Source: Adiantum capillus-veneris (Eukaryota > Streptophyta > Polypodiopsida > Polypodiales > Pteridaceae). From it: a stretch of DNA of 64,000 nt. The stretch is taken from assembly GCA_014529385.2 (NCBI GenBank), contig CM043959.1, positions 57,450,753 through 57,514,752 on the forward strand, given 5' to 3'. Below the pieces are notes generated by a model, which had not been told where the DNA came from, made no database searches, and worked only from the letters and a program-made list of their open reading frames with translations. Positions 56,371-64,000 of the stretch are shown here, piece by piece (the stretch's first letter is position 1; the number at the start of each line of letters is the position of its first letter). The position numbers and the translations under genes were made by a program.

Positions 56371-56738
56371 GTGTTAAGTATGGAGCTTGATTTACCCCTT
56401 GTAATGTTTTGTGTTCAAAAGGCACATTTGTAAGGCCCCCATTATTAGGAGAATCCATTGTGCGTGAAGAAAAATCACTCGCCGGAAATAAAAATCACTT
56501 GCTGGAATATTCCTTTTTGCCGGAATATTATGGCCAAGACAACAGCCGGTGGAAAACGACCGATTGGTTGGTCGGCTAGCCGGTGGTCGCAAGTCAATGG
56601 CAGGTGGGCGGACTTGTCTTTTTAAGGGCGGCCACACATGGGCGGATTGGAGGGTCCGATTTGGACTTATCTACACAAGGGCCGCTACACATGGCTTCCT
56701 CTCATGAGAGAGGTCAGCCCTTTTGGCCTATAAAAGGA
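56371..56738 (+). mobile_element. Copia-2a LTR fragment fused to gag
   Basis: Starts TGTTAAGTATGGAGC like the 46,496 LTR and runs to the TATA region CCTATAAAAGGAGGCC (about 56,728-56,743), where it is joined directly to gag. R, U5, primer site and gag start codon are absent. Confidence 0.85.
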
Positions 56739-57360
56739 GGCCATTGGAAGCTCAAGATTGAGAAGTTCAATGACAGAAACTATCAACATTGGAAGATGCA
56801 GATTGAAGACTACCTCTACTAGAAGGACCTCTATTTTCCACTAGGCGGTCTTGCAAAGAAGCTCTCAATGATGGCAGATGAAGCATGGATTGTCCTTGAT
56901 CGAAAGGCACCGGGAACAATCCGGTTAAGCTTGGCGTCAATGGTGGCCTTCAACGTTTTGGAGATAAAGACCACGGAGGACTTGATAAAGTCACTTGACG
57001 ACTTCTACGTGAAACCATCAGCATCCAATAAGGTATTTCTCATGAATTGCTTGTTCAATTTAAAGATGGCATAGAATGGTTCAGTTGCAAAACACCTAAA
57101 TGACTTTAACACCAACATAAGTCAAATTCGATTCGCCGGTGAAAATAAATTTTGATGATGAAGTGCGAGCTCTCCTCATACTATCGTCTCTACCGGATAG
57201 TTGGGACAGCCTTGTGATGGCTGTAAGTAACTCTATTTCTGGCACAAATAGTCTTAAGTTTGATGATGTTGTGGGTGTTCTCCTAAATGCGAATGACAAG
57301 CACAGGAGAATCATCAAGTGTTGCATTGTTAGTGGAAACAAAAGGAATGCCTAAGGAGAG
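56739..57360 (+). pseudogene. Copia-2a Gag
   Basis: Plus strand KLKIEKFNDRNYQHWKMQIE, a TAG after YLY, DEAWIVLDRKAPGTIRLSLA, ASMVAFNVLEIKTTEDLIKS, a stop at 57,072, and LLILSSLPDSWDSLVMAVSN after a frame change. Same domain order as 45,694-45,006. No ATG at the domain start because of the LTR fusion. Confidence 0.88.
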
Positions 57361-58138
57361 GTTCAAAAACCAAAAGGGTCATGATCGCTCAAGATGGAGC
57401 AAGTCACGCACAAAGTCACTTCTTAAATGTTGGAACTGTGGCAAGAAGGATTGTTGGTCCCAGAAGAAGAAGGAGTCGGAGTCTCAAGACAACAAGCGAA
57501 CATCGGAGGCCAATGTGGCAGGTAAAGTAGAGAAACATGCTCTAATTCTCTCATTAGACAATGTGTCTAATTCCTGGATAGTAGATTCCGGGGCTTCATT
57601 CCATGCGACACCACACAAGCAACATTTCCAAGATTACACCAAAGCTAACTTTGGGTATGTATACTTTAGAGGTGATGAAGCTTGTGAAATTGTCGGCAAA
57701 GGTACAAATTGTGTCAAAACTGCTAAGAAAAATGAATGGAAGCTTAAAGAATATGTTAGGCATATTCCTTCTCTTTGCAAAAATTTGATCTCTACAGGAC
57801 AATTGGACGATGAAGGTCACAACATTGCATTCGGAAGCAAACGGTGGAAGATCTCAAAGGGATATTCGGTGGTTGCCAAGGGAGAAAAGGTTGGTACACT
57901 TTACTTGTTTACTGTTAGCACGCAACCTTCAGCTTGTGCAACAACTACAAAAGTCGACAGAGCGATGTGGCACTACCGGCTTGGGCATATCAGTGCCAAA
58001 GGAATGCAAATCCTTCAAACAAAGAAGCTTCTACCAGGTTTGAAAGTAGTGGACTGAGAGTTCTGTGAAGATTGTGTTTATGGTAAACAAAAGAGGGTAA
58101 ATTTTCAAAATTCTAGAAATGAAAGAAAAAATAAAAAA
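57287..58138 (+). pseudogene. Copia-2a zinc knuckle, protease and GAG-pre-integrase
   Basis: Frame 57,287-58,057: a degraded knuckle CWNCGKKDCWSQKKKE (third and fourth ligands lost), protease SWIVDSGASFHATPHK (DSGAS intact), GYVYFRGDEACEIVGKG, and the pre-integrase MWHYRLGHISAKGMQIL. A TGA after LKVVD interrupts the continuation EFCEDCVYGKQKRVNF, which contains the CxxC of the zinc finger. Confidence 0.9.
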
Positions 58139-58144
58139 CTTGAG

Positions 58145-59303
58145 TTGGTTCATTCTGGCGTTTGGGGTCCTGCAAGTACACCATCACGTGGGGGCTCATT
58201 GTACTATGTAACATTCATAGATGATGCGACTAGGAAAACATGGGTTTATGTAATGAAGAATAAATCCGATGTGTTTTCCATATTTCAAAGGTGGAAAGCC
58301 TTTCTGGAGAATGAAACAGGTGCTAAGGTTAAAAGCCTCAGATCCGACAATGGAGGCAAATATTGCAGCCAAGCTTTTGAAATCTCTTGTGCTAGCAATG
58401 GAATTTGGAGACAAAGAACAACCCCAAGGACACCTCAACAAAATGGCATTTCCAAAAGAATGAACAGAACAATCATGGACCGAGCACGAAGCATGCGGCT
58501 ACATGCAAGCCTACTGCTTGAGCTTTGGGCGGAAGCTGTAAGTACGTCTCTGTACTTAATCAACCGGTCACCCTCAATGGCATTGGATGGGGGAGTTCCA
58601 AAAGAGGCATGGATAGGTAAATTGGTGAATTATGCATTTCTCAAAGTGTTTGGGTGTGAGGCTTTCATGCACATAGATAGAAGCCTAAGATCAAAGCTAG
58701 ATGCAAAGTCCAAAAAGTGTTTCTTCATTGGCTATGGAGAAGGTGACTTTGGGTATCGCCTATGGAAGCCTGAAGATGGTAAAATCTTTAGGAGTAGGGA
58801 TGTAATTTTTAACAAACAAAATATGTACAAAGATTACTTGGAAAGAAAACAAACAAAAGAAACAGGTGATGAGTACATGGAGCTTGAGGACAGTGAAGAC
58901 TCAAGGACAGCAAACAGTGACAATGTGCAACAACGTCAACCAAATGAGGAGCCTCAACCTATTCCCCAAAGATCTACAAGATCAAGTAGACCTCCAGAAA
59001 GGTTTGTTCCATCCTTCAACCATCTCTTGATCTCAAATTCTGAAGAGCCAGAATCATACAAAGAAGCTATGCATCACAAATCCAAAGGAGAATGGATGAA
59101 GAGTATGCAAGTGGAGATGGACTCACTACATTGCAACCAAACATGGAAGTTGGTTGAGTTGCCTAAAGGTAAGCGGGCACTTCAAAACAAATGGGTGTAC
59201 AAGCTAAAGGAAAAAGAAGGTGGGAAGAAAAGGTACAAGTCTAAGCTTGTGGTAAAAAGATTTTCTCAAAAGAAAGGTATTGACTTCAATGAAATATTTT
59301 CTC
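58145..59303 (+). pseudogene. Copia-2a integrase and RT start
   Basis: A 386-codon frame with the integrase core: VHSGVWGPASTPSRGGSLYY (catalytic Asp replaced by Gly), VKSLRSDNGGKYCSQAFEIS (Asp), TPQQNGISKRMNRTIMDRAR (Glu replaced by Lys), LWAEAVSTSLYLINRSPS, and the Copia linker FGCEAFMHIDRS...RSRDVIFNKQN. RT begins ESYKEAMHHKSKGEWMKSMQ, TWKLVELPKGKRALQNKWVY, FSQKKGIDFNEIFS and is cut at 59,303 by the inverted repeat. Two of three integrase catalytic residues are mutated. Confidence 0.92.
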
Positions 59304-60242
59304 GTAGAAGTTGTCAAGTGACTTTATCAAGTCCTCCGTGGTCTTTATCTCCAAAACGTTGAAGGCCACCATTGACGCCAAGCTTAACCGGATTGTTCCC
59401 GGTGCCTTTCGATCAAGGACTATCCATGCTTCATCTGCCATCATTGAGAGCTTCTTTGCAAGACCGCCTAGTGGAAAATAGAGGTCCTTCTAGTAGAGGT
59501 AGTCTTCAATCTGCATCTTCCAATGTTGATAGTTTCTGCCATTGAACTTCTCAATCTTCAGCTTCCAATGGCCTCCTTTTATAGGCCAAAAGGGCTGCCC
59601 TCTCTCATGAGAGGCAGCCATGTGTAGCCGCCCTTGTGTAGATAAGTCCAAATCGGACCCTCCAATCCGCCCATGTGTGGCCGCCCTTAAACAGACAAGT
59701 CCACCCACCGGCCTACCTACCAACAGGGCTGCCACCGCATCTCCGCACTTCCGACCACTGGCCAGCCGCACTTCCGACCACCGGTGGTCGGAAGTGCGGA
59801 AGTGCGGTGGCAGCCCTTTTGGTCGGTAGGCCAGTGGGTGGACTTGTCTTTTTAAGGGCGGCCACACATGGGCGGATTGGAGGGTCCAATTTGGACTTAT
59901 CTACACAAGGGAGGCTACACATGGCTGCCTCTCATGAAAGAGGGCAGCCCTTTTGGCCTATAAAAGGAGGCCATTGGAAGCTCAAGATTGAGAATTTCAA
60001 TGGCAGAAACTATCAACATTGGAAGATGCAGATTGAAGACTACCTCTACTAGAAGGACCTCTATTTTTCACTAGGCGGTCTTGCAAAGAAGCTCTCAATG
60101 ATGGTAGATGAAGCATGGATTGTCCTTGATTGAAAGGTACCGGGAACAATTCGGTTAAGCTTGGCGTCAATGGTAGCCTTCAACGTTTTGGAGATAAAGA
60201 CCATGGAGGACTTGATAAAGTCACTTGACGACTTCTACGAGA
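59304..60242. repeat. 0.9-kb palindrome joining two Copia-2 units
   Basis: 59,304-59,771 (minus: LTR fragment, gag start) and about 59,772-60,242 (plus: same segment) are inverted copies, centre near ACCACCGGTGGT at about 59,768-59,779. Both arms include the same LTR/gag fusion (CCTATAAAAGGAGGCCATTG). The central 60 bp are less regular, with a GGAAGTGCGG motif repeated. Confidence 0.9.
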
Positions 60243-60585
60243 AACCATCAGCATCCAATAAGGTATTTCTCATGAATCGCTTGTTCAATTTAAAGATGGC
60301 AGAGAATGGTTCAGTTGCAAAACACCTAAATGAATTTAACAGCAACATAAGTCCAATTCGATTCTCCGGTGAAAATAAATTTCGATGATGAAGTGCGAGC
60401 TCTCCTCATACTATCGTCTCTACCGGATAGTTGGGACAGCCTATGATGGTTGTAAGTAACTCTATTTCTGGCACAAATACTCTTAAGTTTGATGATGTTG
60501 TGGGTGTTCTCCTAAATGCGAATGACAAGCACAGAAGAATCATCAAGTGTTGCATTGTTAGTGGAAACAAGAGGAATGCCTAAGG
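59968..60585 (+). pseudogene. Copia-2b Gag
   Basis: Same as Copia-2a: KLKIENFNGRNYQHWKMQIE, TAG after YLY, stop in place of Arg after VLD, MVAFNVLEIKTMEDLIKSLD, MNRLFNLKMAENGSVAKHLN, and a frame change at KFR near 60,385. A two-base difference from 2a near 60,440 (CCTATGATGG) breaks the frame again. Confidence 0.88.
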
Positions 60586-61360
60586 AGAGGTTCAAAAACC
60601 AAAAGGGTCCTGATCGCTCAAGATGGAGCAAGTCACGCACAAAGTCACTTCTTAAATGTTGGAACTGCGGCAAGAAGGATTGTTGGTCCCAAAAGAAGGA
60701 GTCGGAGTCTCAAGACAACAAGCCAACATCGGAGGCCAATGTGGCAAGTAAAGTGGAGCAAGATGCTCTAATTCTCGCATTGGACAATGTGTCTAATTCT
60801 TGATAGTAGATTCCGGAGCTTCATTCCATGCGACACCACACAAGCAACATTACCAAGATTACACCAAAGGTAATTTTGGGTATGTATACTTTAGAGATGA
60901 CGAAGCTTGTGAAATTGTCGGCAAAGGTACAAATTGTTTCAAAACTGCTAAGAAAAATGAATGGAATCTTAAAGATGTTATGCATATTCCTTCTCTTTGC
61001 AAAAAAGTGATCTCTACAGGACAATTGGACGATGAAGGTCACAACATTGCATTCGGAAGCAAACGGTGGAAGATCTCAAAGGGATCTTTGGTGGTTTCCA
61101 AGGGAGAAAAGGTTGGTACACTTTACTTGTTTACTGTTAGCACGCAACCTTCAGCTTGTGCAACAACTACAAAAGTCGACAGAGCGATGTGGCACTACCG
61201 GCTTGGGCATATCAGTGCCAAAGGAATGCAAATCCTTCAAACAAAGAAGCTTCTACCAGGTTTGAAAGTAGTGGACTGAGAGTTCTGTGAAGATTGTGTT
61301 TATGGTAAACAAAAGAGGGTAAATTTTCAAAATTCTAGAAATGAAAGAAAAGATAAAAAA
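60516..61360 (+). pseudogene. Copia-2b knuckle, protease and pre-integrase
   Basis: Frames 60,516-60,803 and 60,800-61,279: CWNCGKKDCWSQKKES, a frame break at DNVSNS (one codon-disrupting base lost relative to 2a), then IVDSGASFHATPHKQHYQDY, DEACEIVGKGTNCFKTAKKN, and MWHYRLGHISAKGMQIL, TGA after VVD exactly as in 2a. Confidence 0.9.
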
Positions 61361-62060
61361 CTTGAGTTGGTTCATTCTGACGTTTGGGGTCCTGCAAGTA
61401 CACCATCACGTGGGGGCTCATTGTACTATGTAACATTCATAGATGATGCGACTAGGAAAACATGGTTTTATGTAATGAAGAATAAATCCGATGTGTTTTC
61501 CATATTCAAAGGTGGAAAGTCTTTCTGGAGAATGAAACAGGTGCTAAGGTTAAAAGCCTCAGATCCGACAATGGAGGCAAATATTGCATCCAAGCTTTTG
61601 AAATCTTTTGTGCTAGCAATGGAATTTGGAGACAAAGAACAACCCCAAGGACACCTCAACAAAATGGCATTTCCAAAAGAATGAACAGAACAATCATGGA
61701 CCGAGCATGAAGCATGCGGCTACATGCAAGCCTACCGCTTGAGCTTTGGGCGGAAGCTGTAAGTACGTCACCCTGAATGGCATTGGATGGGTGAGTTCCA
61801 AAAGAGGCATGGATAGGTAAATTGGTGAATTATGCATTTCGCAAAGTGTTTGGGTGTGAGGATTTCATGCACATAGAAATGAAGCCTAAGATCAAAGCTA
61901 GATGCAAAGTCCAAAAAGTGTTTCTTCATTGGCTATGGAGAAGGTGACTTTGGGTATCGCCTATGGAAGCCTGAAGATGGTAAAATCTTTAGGAGTAGGG
62001 ATGTAATTTTTAACAAACAAAATATGTACAAAGATTACTTGGAAAGAAAACAAACAAAAG
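61361..62060 (+). pseudogene. Copia-2b integrase
   Basis: VHSDVWGPASTPSRGGSLYY (catalytic Asp kept here), a one-base loss near 61,507 shifts the frame (VFSIFKGGKSFW), and the same Glu-to-Lys change as in 2a is present (ISKRMNRT in the true frame, about 61,675). About 24 bp present in 2a (TCTGTACTTAATCAACCGGT region) are missing near 61,768. Confidence 0.88.
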
Positions 62061-63110
62061 AAACAGGTGATGAGTACATGGAGCTTGAGGACGGTGAAGA
62101 CTCAAGGACAACAAACAGTGACAATGTGCAACAACGTCAACCAAATGAGGAGCCTCAACCTATTCCCCAAAGATCCAAGATCAAGTAGACCTCCAGAAAG
62201 GTTTGTTCCATCCTTCAACCATCTCTTGATCTCAAATTATGAAGATCCAGAATCATACAAAGAAGATATGCATCACAAATCCAAAGGAGAATGGATGAAC
62301 AGTATGCAAGTGGAGATGGACTCACTACATCGCAACCAAACATGGGAGTTGGTTGAGTTGCCTAAAGGTAAGCGGGCATTTCAAAACAAATGGGTGTACA
62401 AGTTGAAGGAAGAAGAAGGTGGGAAGGAAAGGTACAAGTTTAAGCTTGTGGTAAAGAGATTTTCTCAAAAGAAAGGTATTGACTTCAATGAAATATTTTC
62501 TCATGTTGTAAAAATGAACTCAATTAGGCTTGTCTTAAGCCTTGTGGCTGCTCATGATCTAAATCTTGAGCAAATTGATGTAAATACGGCATTCCCTCAC
62601 GGTGACTTAGAGGAGGAACTTTACATGCTTGAACCAAAGGGGTATGAAGTAAAAGGTAAGGAGAAAATGGTTTGCAGATTAAAGAAGAGCTTGTATGGTT
62701 TAAAGCAAGCATCAAGATAATGGTACTTGAAGTTTAATCAATGGATGTTGGATCGTGGATTCACAAGATGCAACTCGGATCACTACATCTATACAAAGAA
62801 TTTGGGAGATGGGAAGTTCATCATCCTAATGTTGTATGTTGATGACATGCTGATTGCAAGTGCTAACATGCAGGACATCAAAGACCTAAAAGAGAAGCTA
62901 TCTAAATCTTTTTCAATGAAAGATTTAGGTGCTGCAAAGAGGATACTTGGTATGAAGATATCATGGGACAGGACGAAGAAGACAATAAAGCTATCTCAAG
63001 AGGATTACATCAAGAAGGTACTAGAAAGGTTTGCAATGCAAAATGCAAAAATGGTTTCTACACTTTGGCTGGTCACTTTAAACTAACCAAGGATATGTGT
63101 CCAAAGACAC
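62061..63110 (+). pseudogene. Copia-2b reverse transcriptase
   Basis: Frames 62,067-62,720 and 62,727-63,086. RT motifs: GEWMNSMQVEMDSLHRNQTW, ELVELPKGKRAFQNKWVYKL, LEQIDVNTAFPHGDLEEELY (first catalytic Asp), KSLYGLKQASR followed by TAA in place of the usual Gln/Trp, FIILMLYVDDMLIASANMQD (YVDD), MKDLGAAKRILGMKI, LSQEDYIKKVLERFAMQ. A frameshift after AKMVSTL begins the RNase H region. Confidence 0.93.
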
Positions 63111-63672
63111 AAGAGGAGATACTATATGTCTAAAGTTCCATATGCTACAGGATAGGTTCTTTTATGTATGCTATGATCTGGACAAGGCTAGACATTGCAC
63201 ATGCAGTGGGAGTTGTAAGTAGGTTCATGGACAACCCAGGAAAAGAGCATTGGGAAGCTGTGAAGTGGATACTTAGGTATCTAAAAGGGACAAAAACAAA
63301 CGCTTTGTATTTTGGAGGAACTAATATTTTTCTTCAATGATATGCTGATGCAGATATGGCAAGTGTGACAAAGATACTCAAAGGAGCACTCCTAACTATG
63401 TCTTTACAGTTGGAGTTACAGCAGTAAGTTGGGCTTCAAAGCTGTAGAAAGTGGTCTCACTTTCTACCATGGAAGCAGAGTATGTAGCAATGACAGAGGC
63501 AAGCAAAGAAATTATGTGGCTTCACAGATTCTTAGAAGAGCTTGGATTCAAACAAGAAAATTTTGTCTTATACAATGATAGCCAAAGTGCTATCCATCTT
63601 GCAAACAACTCAGCCTTTCATTCAAGGACAAAGCACATTGAGGTGAGATATCACTTCATACGCTGTCGTGGT
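63111..63672 (+). pseudogene. Copia-2b RNase H, truncated
   Basis: Shifted frames keep YATGX-like text, the RT-RNase H link (ARLDIAHAVGVVSRFMDNPG), HWEAVKWILRYLKGTKTNAL, then MVSLSTMEAEYVAMTEASKE (Glu), FVLYNDSQSAIHLANNSAFH (Asp), SRTKHIEVRYHFIR. Sequence leaves the family at about 63,661; no LTR follows in the window. Confidence 0.9.
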
Positions 63673-64000
63673 GTGACACGTACATAGTGGGAACGCATGC
63701 TACAAGATCTATCTTGTAACATTTTAGATACATAATTATCTTTCCTATAATGTACATATGCATATTTAAGTATAATAATAAGCCTTCTATCCCATCCTAT
63801 TATTTTTCTCAAGGGTAACCTATCCTTACTTTACCATCAGAAAATACTATGGGAAAAGCTCAATAGCTCCGCCTCTTTAACTTGGGGCAAAAAGCATTGA
63901 TTCTTTATTTCTACTATCTCATTATCATCTCACACCCTAGCTAGATCCTATATCTAGGGTAAACTCCAATATATATATATATTCTATGTATTTTTTATAC
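63673..64000. other. No gene seen
   Basis: AT-rich, with (TA)n near 63,970-63,983. Junction with Copia-2b at about 63,661 reads CGCTGTCGTGG. Confidence 0.4.

Overview
The window is nuclear DNA from a land plant with a large, repeat-filled genome. Evidence: several full plant-type LTR retrotransposons (Copia, a Tat-like Ty3/gypsy element with a second RNase H, and a chromodomain Ty3/gypsy element), a non-LTR (LINE) fragment, very long (GA)n/(CT)n tracts, and decayed pieces of eukaryotic genes (DEAD-box helicase, PHF5A splicing factor, ribosomal protein eS26, a secreted glycine-rich protein). I see no convincing intact host gene. The species cannot be named from the sequence; a non-angiosperm such as a fern is possible but is only a guess.

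Layout. 1-3.0 kb: an unrecognised open frame at the edge and a decayed gypsy-like gag. 3.5-11 kb: a candidate LTR, a cluster of host-gene fragments (helicase, PHF5A, glycine-rich protein, eS26), long GA/CT tracts and two fold-back palindromes. 11.3-12.6 kb: gypsy protease remnant on the minus strand, interrupted by Copia-1. 12.57-14.93 kb: 5' half of Copia-1 (+). 14.93-20.99 kb: 5' half of Tat-like Gypsy-1 (-). 21-25 kb: decayed repeats. 25-30.5 kb: 5' end of a second Gypsy-2 copy whose LTR holds a 3.2 kb inverted-repeat DNA element, which in turn holds a LINE fragment. 31.6-40.2 kb: Gypsy-2, a chromovirus (-). 41.0-44 kb: Gypsy-3, internally deleted (+). 45.0-46.5 kb: 5' end of a Copia-2 element (-). 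48.9-49.8 kb: more of the gypsy remnant seen at 11-12.6 kb. 49.8-51.08 kb: 3' half of Copia-1 (-). 51.08-55.25 kb: 3' half of Gypsy-1 (+). 56.4-63.7 kb: two rearranged Copia-2 units joined through a 0.9 kb palindrome.

The central observation is that Copia-1 and Gypsy-1 are each split into two halves of opposite orientation about 36 kb apart, and both breaks sit at the same two points (about 14,929 and 51,080). The halves match by LTR length (192/192 bp and 2075/2074 bp), by target-site duplication (CAACC and CATGG) and, for Gypsy-1, by a reading frame that continues exactly when the halves are rejoined. The gypsy remnant hosting Copia-1 also rejoins across the Copia-1 insertion site. The simplest reading is a recent ~36.15 kb inversion with breakpoints inside two young retrotransposons; an assembly orientation error must be excluded.

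The second noteworthy system is the 3.2 kb element at 26,901-30,104: ~500 bp inverted termini, four internal hairpins built on TACTAA(C/A)GGC(G/A)CGC, and a LINE copy with a twin-priming-like 5' inversion. The elements act as nested mobile DNA; nothing indicates a cooperating host gene cluster.
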